This document shows positions 19,871 to 29,798 of a stretch of DNA of 64,000 nt, one piece after another. This stretch comes from Turicibacter faecis (GTDB lineage: Bacteria > Bacillota_I > Bacilli_A > MOL361 > Turicibacteraceae). Position numbers and translations under genes: made by a program. The notes under the pieces were generated by a model. It searched no databases. It was not told the DNA's origin and saw nothing but the letters and a program-made list of their open reading frames with translations. The stretch is taken from contig NZ_AP028127.1 in assembly GCF_037076425.1 (NCBI RefSeq), positions 278,001 to 342,000 on the forward strand. The letters are read 5' to 3'. How positions within the stretch are numbered: the first letter of the stretch is position 1; every line of letters starts with the position of its first letter.

Positions 19871-19885
19871 TACAACCGCTTACAA
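19871..19885 (-). promoter_or_regulatory. Probable CcpA cre site upstream of gpmI
   Basis: On the minus strand this reads TTGTAAGCGGTTGTA. It agrees with the cre consensus WTGNAANCGNWWNCA at every defined position except one (T for the last C). It lies just upstream of the predicted gpmI promoter, where CcpA usually activates rather than blocks. Confidence 0.55.
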
Positions 19886-19901
19886 ATTGATATCCGTATA
19901 C

Positions 19902-19930
19902 TTGTGAATTAAAGTTTAGTATACTATTAT
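19902..19930 (+). promoter_or_regulatory. Candidate gpmI promoter
   Basis: TTGTGA (19902-19907) and TATTAT (19925-19930) with a 17-bp spacer. An overlapping TATACT at 19920-19925 is an alternative -10. Confidence 0.5.
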
Positions 19931-19954
19931 TATAAGAACGAAGGAGGAAATACT

Positions 19955-21496
19955 ATGACTAAAAAACCTGTAGCATTAATTATTTTAGATGGTTTTGGTT
20001 TACGTGATGAAACTGCTGGAAATGCAGTTCAAGCAGCTAAAATGCCAAACTTAGATCGTTTATTCCATAAATATCCTCATAATACGTTAGAGGCATCTGG
20101 ATTAGGAGTTGGATTACCTGATGGACAAATGGGGAACTCAGAGGTAGGACACTTAAACTTAGGTGCAGGACGTATCGTTTATCAATCATTAACTCGTATT
20201 AACTTAGCTGTGAAAAATGGAGACTTAAAAAATGATCCTGTTATTGAAAAAGGATGTGCACACGCATTAGAAAATAACAAAAAAGTGCATGTTATGGGAT
20301 TATTATCACCAGGTGGAATTCACTCACATAATGAGCATATTTACGCGTTAGTAGAAGCAGCTAAAGCTCAAGGTGCAAAAGAAGTGTATGTACATATTTT
20401 CTTAGATGGACGCGATACTGCTCCTAAATCAGCATTAGAGTATGTAGAAGCATTAGAAAATAAATTAACAGAAATCGGAATTGGAAAAATTGCGACTGTA
20501 TCAGGGCGTTATTATGCAATGGACCGCGATAAAAACTATGACCGTACTCAATTAACATATGATGCAATGACTCAAGGAACAGGTGAAAAATTCGAATCAG
20601 CGAAAGCTGGGGTTGAAGCTTCATATAAAAACGATATCTTAGATGAATTCGTTGTTCCATTTGTAGTTGATGCAAACGGATTAATTCAAGATGGAGATAC
20701 AGTAATTTTCGCTAACTTCCGTCCTGACCGTGCACAACAAATTGCAATTGCATTATCTAACCCTGAAAATGTAGCAAGCTTTGCTAAAGAAGGTAAAGAA
20801 GCATTAGATCCTTCAAAAGGACCTAAAGATGTTTACTTCATCTCAATGATGTCTTACGGGGATGCTGTAAAAGGACCAGTTGTTTTTGGATTACAGGATT
20901 TAGCTAATACTTACGGAGAAGTTATCTCAGCAAACGGATTAAAACAATTACGTATCGCTGAAACTGAAAAATATGCTCACGTTACATTCTTCTTTGACGG
21001 TGGGGTAGACAAAGAAATCGAAGGAGCAACACGTGTATTAATTAACTCACCAAAAGTTGCAACATATGATTTAAAACCTGAAATGTCAGCATACGAAGTT
21101 GCAGATGCTTGTGTGGCTGAAATTAATAAGGATATTCACGATACAATTATCTTAAACTTTGCTAACCCAGATATGGTAGGACATACAGGGGTATTTGATG
21201 CAACAGTTAAAGCTTTAGAAGCAGTTGATGAGTGTTTAGGTAAAGTAGTTGATGCGATTATCGCTAAAGGTGGAGTCGCTATTATTACAGCTGACCACGG
21301 AAATGCTGAAAAATTAGTGGACGAAAATGGTGGAGCATATACAGCTCATACATCAAATCCAGTTCCAGTCATCGTAACAAAAGAAGGAATTGAGTTACGT
21401 GATGGTGGAAACTTAGGAGACTTAGCACCAACAATGTTACAATTATTAAATGTTAAACAACCTGAAGAAATGACAGGAAAATCAATTATTAAATAA
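19955..21496 (+). CDS. gpmI: 2,3-bisphosphoglycerate-independent phosphoglycerate mutase
   Basis: GpmI interconverts 3- and 2-phosphoglycerate in glycolysis and gluconeogenesis. The 513-residue alkaline-phosphatase-fold enzyme has the N-terminal metal aspartate in ILDGFG (Asp12), the catalytic serine Ser62 in [15 protein letters not shown], the DGRDTAPKS loop and [11 protein letters not shown]. The ATG follows AAGGAGG. Codon choice is strongly biased (many GGA, GAA, TTA, CCA), as in eno and fba, which points to high expression. Unlike many Bacillota it is not in a gap-pgk-tpi-gpm-eno operon; it stands alone between an IS element and an M15 peptidase gene, with its own promoter and a cre-like site. 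Confidence 0.98.
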   Translation: MTKKPVALIILDGFGLRDETAGNAVQAAKMPNLDRLFHKYPHNTLEASGLGVGLPDGQMGNSEVGHLNLGAGRIVYQSLTRINLAVKNGDLKNDPVIEKGCAHALENNKKVHVMGLLSPGGIHSHNEHIYALVEAAKAQGAKEVYVHIFLDGRDTAPKSALEYVEALENKLTEIGIGKIATVSGRYYAMDRDKNYDRTQLTYDAMTQGTGEKFESAKAGVEASYKNDILDEFVVPFVVDANGLIQDGDTVIFANFRPDRAQQIAIALSNPENVASFAKEGKEALDPSKGPKDVYFISMMSYGDAVKGPVVFGLQDLANTYGEVISANGLKQLRIAETEKYAHVTFFFDGGVDKEIEGATRVLINSPKVATYDLKPEMSAYEVADACVAEINKDIHDTIILNFANPDMVGHTGVFDATVKALEAVDECLGKVVDAIIAKGGVAIITADHGNAEKLVDENGGAYTAHTSNPVPVIVTKEGIELRDGGNLGDLAPTMLQLLNVKQPEEMTGKSIIK

Positions 21497-21507
21497 TAAT
21501 TTTTATG

Positions 21508-21538
21508 AAAAGGGCATCGCTTCTCGCGATGCTCTTTT
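21508..21538. terminator. Bidirectional terminator between gpmI and the M15 peptidase gene
   Basis: AAAAGGGCATCGC and GCGATGCTCTTTT pair around a 5-nt loop, with A and T tracts on both sides. It serves both convergent genes. Confidence 0.9.
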
Positions 21539-22316
21539 AAGATATATTTTTTTCGAAATGTTGATAATCTTTTGGTTGGTTCCAATCACCACCCCAACTC
21601 CAACCATATTTTTTGAAAATTTCACATACTTCACTTTCCGCAGTAATCATACCAGGAATCTCCTGTCCCCGGTCCGTATAGTCTTCGCCGTTTGCGGGTA
21701 ACACTTTATTTGCGTACACATAAGGATTTATTTTAGGATTAATGTCAATCGCTAATCCGTAGGCGTGATTTGAAGGAGTAGATCCATTTGTAATCATCCT
21801 GAAATTAAAGGCGCTTGTATTATTATCTTCCATGGATAATTCATCAGAGTTATCGTAATGATGGATGGCCTTCATTTTTTCAATTGGAAAAGAAATTGTA
21901 TAAAGTTCTTTAAAGATTTGTAGTACCTCTTCGGCAATCGCCTGATTTACAATGAGTTCTCCTTGGTGTATCTCACCATCAAAACCAACATGAAGAATTT
22001 CTAGGTACCGTAGGTCATCATATTCAATGTATTGTGGATCGATTGGGATTAAGGAAGCGAGAGAGTCTCCGTATTTTTCTTGTAGAGTTTGAATGGTAAA
22101 AAAGTCATCTACCGTGAACTCGGGAACTGATGATGTTTCAGAAACTTGATCATTTTCGGTGATCGTTGAACTAGGTGGGGAAACTTCCCTTACTAAAGGA
22201 TTTTCTTCAGGTGAAGAAAAAGGATCGGATTCTTCTGAAACAAACGATAAGGTAATAGGGAGGTATAGACTAAGAGGAATTCCAATCATTAGGAGTGAGA
22301 TGATAATTTTTTTCAT
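21537..22316 (-). CDS. Exported M15-family peptidoglycan peptidase
   Basis: This 259-residue protein has an N-terminal signal peptide (MKKIIISLLMIGIPLSLYL) and an acidic, Ser/Glu-rich linker. The C-terminal M15 zinc-peptidase domain has SNHAYGLAIDINP (first zinc His and Asp), WSWGGDW and a final DYQHFEK carrying the third ligand. The arrangement fits the D-alanyl-D-alanine carboxypeptidase or L-Ala-D-Glu endopeptidase branch (peptidase_M15_4). It should cut peptidoglycan stem peptides outside the cell. The ribosome site AAAGGAG stands 11 nt before the ATG. It converges on gpmI and shares its terminator. Confidence 0.85.
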   Translation of the reverse strand: MKKIIISLLMIGIPLSLYLPITLSFVSEESDPFSSPEENPLVREVSPPSSTITENDQVSETSSVPEFTVDDFFTIQTLQEKYGDSLASLIPIDPQYIEYDDLRYLEILHVGFDGEIHQGELIVNQAIAEEVLQIFKELYTISFPIEKMKAIHHYDNSDELSMEDNNTSAFNFRMITNGSTPSNHAYGLAIDINPKINPYVYANKVLPANGEDYTDRGQEIPGMITAESEVCEIFKKYGWSWGGDWNQPKDYQHFEKNIS

Positions 22317-22436
22317 TTAAGACGTCTCCTTTTCAAAATGGGTTGATAGGTTTATTATTGAGTAAGGTTATTATAAATGAGATCGTTGAAGAAATTTAGT
22401 TTTTTATGAAATACTCCTAAATGATGGGATAGGGGA

Positions 22437-22464
22437 TTGAAATTTTAGAAATATATGTTAGAAT
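22437..22464 (+). promoter_or_regulatory. tRNA promoter
   Basis: TTGAAA (22437-22442) and TAGAAT (22459-22464), spacer 16 bp, placing +1 just before the tRNA. Confidence 0.7.
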
Positions 22465-22477
22465 AATAGTGTGAATG

Positions 22478-22551
22478 GCCAGGTTAGTTTAGTGGTAAAA
22501 CAACGCAATGGTAATGCGTAGCCGCGAGTTCGATTCTCGCACCCGGCACCA
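22478..22551 (+). tRNA. tRNA-Thr (anticodon GGT), unusual core
   Basis: The 74-nt cloverleaf includes an encoded CCA end. Acceptor strands GCCAGGT/ACCCGGC give six pairs and one A4-C69 mismatch. The D arm is GTTT/AAAC with a 7-nt loop, the anticodon stem ACGCA/TGCGT, the loop ATGGTAA (anticodon GGT, reading ACC/ACU), the variable region only 4 nt, and the T arm GCGAG/CTCGC with TTCGATT. G1-C72, C2-G71, G35 and U36 are the known ThrRS identity elements. The short D arm and variable loop look like a tRNA-Gly scaffold. It is a solitary tRNA gene with its own promoter and terminator. Confidence 0.9.
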
Positions 22552-22569
22552 GTTTATGAAAAGATTGAT

Positions 22570-22596
22570 TCAGCTTGATGAAGCTGATTTTTTTTT
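22570..22596 (+). terminator. Terminator after the tRNA
   Basis: TCAGCTT and AAGCTGA around GATG, followed by nine T. Confidence 0.9.
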
Positions 22597-23102
22597 GCTT
22601 TTTTCGCCAATTTTTATATCTTCACTTAAAATAAAAATCTCGAGGTTTGTAGAATTTATCGATTGTTTCATCCACAATGGTTATTAAATAAGGGGATGGG
22701 AAGAGGGAGCGGCAGGTTGATGATTAAGTTTTCATTTTTGAAAGGCTTTTATCGTCATTAAAATGGATTTCTTTACTTTAGGAGAAGATTTAGATTTTTT
22801 CTACATTACCGCATCAGTTGTTTATAGCGAGGGATTAATTGGTTAAAGATGACACTTTTATTTTTAATAAAGGATATCTAATAGAGATATAATAAAGTGT
22901 ATAAATGGAGGATATTTAGAAATAATAAGTAATTACCTGATTTGGAAAAGGGGAATTAAGGAGTTTGTCGTTTTTTTTAGTATTATGGTAGGAATGAATA
23001 AAAATATAAAAAATAGCGTTTTCAATTTAAAAATATCTTTAATATGCAAAAAAATGTATTATAATAAGAAGTGTGAAAAAATTAGAAAAAGGAGTGTCTT
23101 AA
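22597..23102 (+). other. tRNA-eno intergenic region
   Basis: About 500 AT-rich bases with no convincing gene. TATAAT occurs near 22890 in front of a GGAGG without a usable ORF. The likely eno -10 is TATAAT at 23060-23065, with a weak -35 (TTTAAT near 23038). No riboswitch or cre site with fewer than three mismatches was seen. Confidence 0.5.
23060..23065 (+). promoter_or_regulatory. Candidate eno -10 box
   Basis: TATAAT 38 bases before the eno ATG. The -35 is weak. Confidence 0.5.
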
Positions 23103-24392
<1,290 letters not shown>

Positions 24393-24423
24393 TTTAATTA
24401 TTTTAGTTTAGATTAACTTTATG

Positions 24424-24459
24424 CCCCCTCTCTTTCTCCGACAAAGAGAGGGGGTTTTT
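24424..24459 (+). terminator. Terminator after eno
   Basis: CCCCCTCTCTTT pairs perfectly with AAAGAGAGGGGG, followed by five T. Confidence 0.95.
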
Positions 24460-24646
24460 AGTTTATCATCTGAATGATAGGTTAACGCTTATTGCAGGAG
24501 CTAGGTCTACAAGTAGGTGTTAAAGGATATACTGTAATTGGATTAAGGGTGAGGACACTCTACAAAGGATAAAGTGGATTATTTATGCCGAAATTAGCGT
24601 GCGTAGATTATTCTTCTCGCTATATATTTAAAAAGGGGGATTGTCA

Positions 24647-25750
24647 GTGAAGTTTTTCAAGGGATCAATCAATTACGCTTGTTTGAATGGGGTTCTTATT
24701 TTAATCGGTATTTTGGTATTGATCCATATCATTAAATTAGTTTTTCCGATTTTAACTCCAGCTCTTGCTATCATGAATTTTATTTTGTCACCATTTTTGA
24801 TTGCAATTTGTCTTGCTTATTTATTAAATCCAGTCGTTGAATTGTTTTGCCGATTTAAAATTAAGCGAAGTTATTCCGTCTGGTTAACATTCTTAACGAT
24901 TATAGGAACTGTTTTTTATGCTATTTTTAGCCTTATTCCCTATTTTGTTGTAAATATCCAGCAGGTGATGGGAAGAATTCCTGCCCTATTAGAAAGACTT
25001 CAATTTTTAGTTGATAAGTGGCAATTAAGCGATATCGATTTTTATCATTATGATTTTACAAAGTTGTTTTCTCAAAACTCTGAGGTGATTAAAATTTTCT
25101 CATCGTTTCTATCACGTTTAGGACCGTGGCTATCTTCATTTAGTAGTAGTTTTACCTTGGTGTTAGGAATGGTTTTTTTGGTACCGGTAGCGTTGTACTA
25201 TATTTTGAGCCATTTTCATGAAATAAGGGGAGGAATTCGCCAGGCATTACTTATACATCATCAGGACCGACTATTCAAAATGCTTAAAGAATGTGAGTCT
25301 GTCGTGACCGCATATGTTTCGGGAACATTATTGGTTTCTGTTGTTCTGTCTATTATAGCCTCTATCTATTTTTCAATTATTGGATTAGATAATGCGATTG
25401 TTTTTGGGACTCTCATTGGATTTTTAAATATTATCCCCTATGTGGGACAGGTTATTGGGACGATACCTGCTGCGATTTTTGGTTTGATGGTTTCGCCGTT
25501 AACCCCGATTTATGTTATTTTAGGAGTTGCAGCCTTGAATGTGATTGAGGGAAATTTAGTTAAACCGTTTGTTTTTTCTAAATCGATTGATTTTCATCCG
25601 ATTATTGTATTTACGTTGATTATGATTGGTGGACAGTTTTTTGGGGTTATTGGAATGATATTAATTATTCCAATCGCAGGTATTTTGAAAATTATCGGAA
25701 GATATATGTGGGAATTAATGAAAGAGAAAAAAGAAAAAGTTCGCGCTTAG
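24647..25750 (+). CDS. AI-2E family transporter (first copy)
   Basis: This 367-residue membrane protein has about eight hydrophobic segments and the PF01594 pattern: LNPVVELF near the N-terminus, LVPVALYYILS in the middle, and IIPYVGQVIGTIPAAI and FSKSIDFHPIIVF near the end. The family includes TqsA (AI-2 export) and Na+/H+ antiporter-like members, so the substrate is open. I place the start at GTG 24647, 7 nt after AGGGGG; TTG 24641 is too close to that site. The terminator stem overlaps the stop codon. A second family member is encoded at 53425-54612 on the other strand. Confidence 0.85.
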   Translation: MKFFKGSINYACLNGVLILIGILVLIHIIKLVFPILTPALAIMNFILSPFLIAICLAYLLNPVVELFCRFKIKRSYSVWLTFLTIIGTVFYAIFSLIPYFVVNIQQVMGRIPALLERLQFLVDKWQLSDIDFYHYDFTKLFSQNSEVIKIFSSFLSRLGPWLSSFSSSFTLVLGMVFLVPVALYYILSHFHEIRGGIRQALLIHHQDRLFKMLKECESVVTAYVSGTLLVSVVLSIIASIYFSIIGLDNAIVFGTLIGFLNIIPYVGQVIGTIPAAIFGLMVSPLTPIYVILGVAALNVIEGNLVKPFVFSKSIDFHPIIVFTLIMIGGQFFGVIGMILIIPIAGILKIIGRYMWELMKEKKEKVRA

Positions 25751-25763
25751 CGAACTTTTTTTT
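25734..25763 (+). terminator. Terminator overlapping the AI-2E stop codon
   Basis: AAAAAGTTCGC and GCGAACTTTTT around a 5-nt loop, then T. Confidence 0.9.
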
Positions 25764-25862
25764 GTCTGTTGTTGCAAGGAAATGCTCTTACTGCATATTT
25801 TAGTTTATTATAACATACGGTTAGATGTATGAGTTTGGTTATGGTCGTAGGAGGAGCTTTTG

Positions 25863-26834
25863 ATGGGGATGCTATTAACTCAGTACTTTATATTATCAAT
25901 CATTGTTGTTGTATCATCCATACGTATTTCTTCTTGTGTAGATGAGTTTACAAAACGGACTAAAATTGGTGGAGCCTTTATTTCAGGTATCGTATTAGCA
26001 GGGGTGACTTCCCTTCCGGAATTAATTACAAGTCTTTCTTCTACCATTGTGTTAAATAATGCTGATTTAGCAATGGGTGATATTTTAGGGAGCAACGCTT
26101 TTAATATTTTTATTTTAGCGGTAGGAAATTTAATATTTATTAAATCGCGTCTATTTAATTGGACAAAGCAGTTGAATGTAAAGACAAATGTGCTGAGTAC
26201 GTTCGTTTATTTTTTTATTTTCTTGAACTTATATGGGTTTTTAACCGGACGAATAGGTCATATTGGAATTACATCATTTTTTATTTTAATTTTATATTAT
26301 ATCAATATTCGCCTAGTTGCTGATGGCGAGGAGCAGGAATTGTTAAATCCAAAGGTTACGTGCCGGCTCAGGGTTCTCGTCTATCAATTTATTTTATCTG
26401 CTATTGTAATTGTTGTTTCAAGTTTACTTATTTCTGTTGTTACAGACAAGATTGCTCGAATAAGTGGAATTGGGTCTTCCTTTATTGGGGCCATGTTTTT
26501 AGGGGTAGCAACTTCTCTACCGGAGATGGCAAGTTTGGTAAGTCTTGTGCGCCTAAAAAATTATGATTTAGCGGTAGGAAATATTGTAGGAAGTAACCTA
26601 TTTAATTTCGTTATTATAGCATTGTCGGATATTTGTTATGTATCAGGGAGTATTTTTGAATTTTTAGATACATCGAATCGATTGTTAGTTATTGTCGGTT
26701 TATTAGAGTCTATTTTGTTAACTTATATGTTATTAAGAAAAGAAGTGAAAAATTTGTTGTTATATGTTTTACCCTCTTTAATGATTATTTTTATTTATTT
26801 TTATTATCTAAGACTCTCCTTAAATAATGGTTGA
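25863..26834 (+). CDS. CaCA-type sodium/calcium exchanger-like membrane protein
   Basis: The 323-residue protein has ten or so membrane segments in two homologous halves. Each half has an alpha-repeat: GVTSLPELITSLSST followed by GDILGSNAFN, and GVATSLPEMASLVS followed by GNIVGSNLFN. These are the ion-binding repeats of the CaCA superfamily (YrbG/K+-independent Na+/Ca2+ exchangers). Transport of Ca2+ out of the cell in exchange for Na+ or H+ is the family expectation. ATG 25863 follows TAGGAGGAG; the TTG at 25860 is less likely. It stands alone between two terminator-bounded units. Confidence 0.85.
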   Translation: MGMLLTQYFILSIIVVVSSIRISSCVDEFTKRTKIGGAFISGIVLAGVTSLPELITSLSSTIVLNNADLAMGDILGSNAFNIFILAVGNLIFIKSRLFNWTKQLNVKTNVLSTFVYFFIFLNLYGFLTGRIGHIGITSFFILILYYINIRLVADGEEQELLNPKVTCRLRVLVYQFILSAIVIVVSSLLISVVTDKIARISGIGSSFIGAMFLGVATSLPEMASLVSLVRLKNYDLAVGNIVGSNLFNFVIIALSDICYVSGSIFEFLDTSNRLLVIVGLLESILLTYMLLRKEVKNLLLYVLPSLMIIFIYFYYLRLSLNNG

Positions 26835-26886
26835 AATTGTATACTGGATATGATAAAGTTTTGTTATAGTATAAGGAGGGTTTAGG

Positions 26887-27117
26887 ATGTTTCAATATGG
26901 CGTAGTAGATATTCTATTTATGATTGTTTCTGTAATCCTAATTATTTTGGTAGCCTTACAAAGTTCTAAACAGGGGTTAAGTGATTCTCTTTCAGGTGGT
27001 AATAGCGAGTTATTTAAAAATCAAAAGGAACGCGGAGCAGAGGTATACGTTGTTCGAGCAACATATATTTGTTCAATTGCCTTTTTAGTTTTAGGATTAA
27101 TGGTTTTTATGAAATAA
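26887..27117 (+). CDS. secG: Preprotein translocase subunit SecG
   Basis: This 76-residue protein has two membrane segments (about residues 6-25 and 52-74) joined by the conserved loop SSKQGLSDSLSGGNSELF. SecG assists SecYEG-SecA protein export. Length and loop match the family well. The ATG follows AAGGAGGG. secG-rnr-smpB is the Bacillus order; here a terminator separates secG from rnr. Confidence 0.95.
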   Translation: MFQYGVVDILFMIVSVILIILVALQSSKQGLSDSLSGGNSELFKNQKERGAEVYVVRATYICSIAFLVLGLMVFMK

Positions 27118-27124
27118 TTGTGGG

Positions 27125-27154
27125 CTCATATTCAAAATGAATATGAGTTTTTTT
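27125..27154 (+). terminator. Terminator after secG
   Basis: CTCATATTC and GAATATGAG around a short loop, followed by seven T. Confidence 0.9.
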
Positions 27155-27434
27155 ATTGAATGAAGTAGGATATGAATAGGATTTAAAAGTTAAGGATGCG
27201 GTTAAACTCTTTTTCGTAAGGTAGAGCTTGAGGGGAATAGAGGTAATGGATGAGCCCTTTTTATAAAAATTGGGTAAATTTTTTAGAGTAGGGAATAATA
27301 GTGATATAAAATAGACCTATTTGTATAAACTAGTGATAGGATAGGTTTGGTTAGTTTATCTATTCGTAGTAAAAAATGGTTAAATGTTTATGGAGTTATG
27401 ATAGAATATAAGTTATGAGTTGGAGGTGTGCTAT

Positions 27435-29765
27435 TTGCGCAATACAGTATTAGAGTTATTAGGATCGAGTCACTATGAGGCAATGACGATTGATGAATTA
27501 GTGGATTATTTACAGATTGATGATTCAAAGTCTTTTAAGGAATTTGTTAAATTGATGGTATCTCTTGAAGATGAAGGGATCGTGGTGCGTTCAAAAAATG
27601 ATCGATATGATTTGGCGCGTGAGTTAGGTTATTATAAAGGAATTATTTCTATTCACCCCAAAGGATTTGGGTTTGTTGAAATTGAAGATATGGATGACGT
27701 TTATGTTCGAAGTGAGGATTTAAACGGGGCGTTACACAAGGATACGGTACTCGTAAAAATTTTACCAAGTTCAAAAGGTGATAGTTTAGAAGGTGAAATT
27801 ACTCAGGTTCTTGAACGAGGAATGACGGATTTTATTGGGACGTATTATGAAATCAAACAGGTTGGCTATGTTAAACCGGACAATTCACGCTATCAGGCTG
27901 TTGTGGCAATTCCTAAAAATAAAACGAAGGGTGCTGTTAAAGACCATAAGGTGCGTGTTCGTATTATAGACTATTTAGAGAATAATGTGGTGAAAGCAGA
28001 AGTCACTGAAATTTTAGGACATAAAAATGATCCGGGAATTGATATTTTATCGGTTGTGTATAAGTATGATATTGTTCCCGAATTTAGTAAAGAGGCATTA
28101 GAACAGGCGGAGCAAATTCCGAGTGAACCTGATTATGATAGTTATAAAGGACGCCGTGATTTACGAGGGGAAACGATCGTTACAATCGATGGGGATGACG
28201 CGAAGGATTTAGATGATGCTGTCCATGTTCGTATGCTTGAAAATGGGAATTATTTATTAGGAGTCTCAATTGCCGATGTTTCTTACTATGTGACTGAGGG
28301 ATCACCTCTTGATCGAGAAGCCTTCTTTAGAGGAACGAGTGTCTACTTGGTTGACCGTGTGATTCCTATGATTCCACATCGTTTATCAAATGGAATTTGT
28401 TCATTAAATCCACAGGTTGATCGTTTAACAATCACGTGTGAGATGGAAATTTCTCCAAAAGGTGAAGTCGTTAACCACGAAATTTTCCCTTCTATTATAA
28501 AGACAACTGAACGGATGACTTATAATCACGTTAATCGCATTTTAATTGATGAAGATCCACAATTATGCGAGCGCTACAAGGAGTTAGTTCCGACTTTTAA
28601 AATGATGTATGAACTTTCTCAAATTTTACGTCAACGTCGTCATGATCGAGGATCAATCGATTTCGATTTAGAAGAGTCAAAAATTATTGTGGATGAATAT
28701 GGATTCCCAGTTGACGTGGTTCTTCGTGAACGAGAAATCGCGGAACGAATTATCGAAGATTTTATGCTAGCGGCAAATGAGACAGTGGCAGAACATTTTC
28801 ACTGGATGGATGTTCCGTTTATTTATCGTGTGCATGAACATCCAAAACCAGAAAAGTTAGAACGTTTCTATAAATTAGCACGTGCATTAGGTTATGAGAT
28901 TAAGGGAACGAAGGAACATGTTCATCCAAAAGCTTTACAGATGATTACAGAAGCGGTACATGGTAAACCAGAACATGCAGCCATTAATACGATGATGCTT
29001 CGTTCGTTACAAAAGGCACGGTACAGTGAGGAGAGTCTGGGCCATTTCGGATTGGCGGCCGAGTTTTACACACATTTCACTTCCCCAATTCGACGTTATC
29101 CGGACTTAGTTGTTCATCGATTAATTCGACGTTATTTATTTGACCAAGATTTATCGAAAGAAACCCTTGCTTATTATTCAGCGGTCATGCCTGAAATTGG
29201 TGAACAGACATCTAAGCGTGAACGGGATGCAATTGATGCAGAGCGCGAAGTAGAGGATATGAAAAAGGCGGAATACATGACTCAATTTATTGATGAAGAG
29301 TTTGAAGGGATTATTTCTTCAGTCACTAAGTGGGGAATGTATGTGGAGTTGCCAAATACCGTAGAGGGTCTTGTTCATGTGAATGATTTAACAGATGATT
29401 ACTATGAGTTTGATGAGGATAATTTGGCTCTAATTGGGCGTCGAACTAAAACGGTGTACAAAATAGGGGATAAAGTTAAAGTTATCGTTTTAGCAGCTAG
29501 TAAAGAAGAACGTACGATTGACTTCCAGTTAGTAGGAATGAGTAAAAGCCGTCAAAAACGCGGATTTAAACGAATTGATACACGGGAAGTGTCACGTAAA
29601 GGGCGCTCAAAGGATCGTTCACGTGATAGAAAAGGAGGTAACCGTGATTATCGTCCTGTTCGTTCGCGTAAAACGAATAAATCAACGGATACTAACTTTA
29701 AAAATCCAAAACCAAAACGTAAAAAAACGAATGCTACTTCAAATGGCAAGTTGAAAAAGAAGTAA
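27435..29765 (+). CDS. rnr: Ribonuclease R
   Basis: RNase R is a processive 3'-to-5' exoribonuclease that degrades structured RNA and, with SmpB and tmRNA, non-stop mRNAs. The 776-residue protein has an N-terminal winged-helix region, cold-shock-like OB folds, and the RNB catalytic domain with DGDDAKDLDDAVHV holding the metal-binding aspartates. An S1 domain (GIISSVTKWGMYVEL) and a long Lys/Arg-rich tail follow. The start is TTG 27435, 6 nt after GGAGGTG; an upstream TTG at 27420 lies before that ribosome site. capA-like and smpB genes follow without a terminator. Confidence 0.97.
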   Translation: MRNTVLELLGSSHYEAMTIDELVDYLQIDDSKSFKEFVKLMVSLEDEGIVVRSKNDRYDLARELGYYKGIISIHPKGFGFVEIEDMDDVYVRSEDLNGALHKDTVLVKILPSSKGDSLEGEITQVLERGMTDFIGTYYEIKQVGYVKPDNSRYQAVVAIPKNKTKGAVKDHKVRVRIIDYLENNVVKAEVTEILGHKNDPGIDILSVVYKYDIVPEFSKEALEQAEQIPSEPDYDSYKGRRDLRGETIVTIDGDDAKDLDDAVHVRMLENGNYLLGVSIADVSYYVTEGSPLDREAFFRGTSVYLVDRVIPMIPHRLSNGICSLNPQVDRLTITCEMEISPKGEVVNHEIFPSIIKTTERMTYNHVNRILIDEDPQLCERYKELVPTFKMMYELSQILRQRRHDRGSIDFDLEESKIIVDEYGFPVDVVLREREIAERIIEDFMLAANETVAEHFHWMDVPFIYRVHEHPKPEKLERFYKLARALGYEIKGTKEHVHPKALQMITEAVHGKPEHAAINTMMLRSLQKARYSEESLGHFGLAAEFYTHFTSPIRRYPDLVVHRLIRRYLFDQDLSKETLAYYSAVMPEIGEQTSKRERDAIDAEREVEDMKKAEYMTQFIDEEFEGIISSVTKWGMYVELPNTVEGLVHVNDLTDDYYEFDEDNLALIGRRTKTVYKIGDKVKVIVLAASKEERTIDFQLVGMSKSRQKRGFKRIDTREVSRKGRSKDRSRDRKGGNRDYRPVRSRKTNKSTDTNFKNPKPKRKKTNATSNGKLKKK

Positions 29766-29798
29766 TAGGTTATCGATTGAAAGGGAGCAAGGAAAGTC

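Noticed and set aside
22478-22551. Assignment as tRNA-Gly
   Set aside because: The core resembles tRNA-Gly, but the anticodon loop ATGGTAA gives GGT, and the identity elements fit ThrRS.
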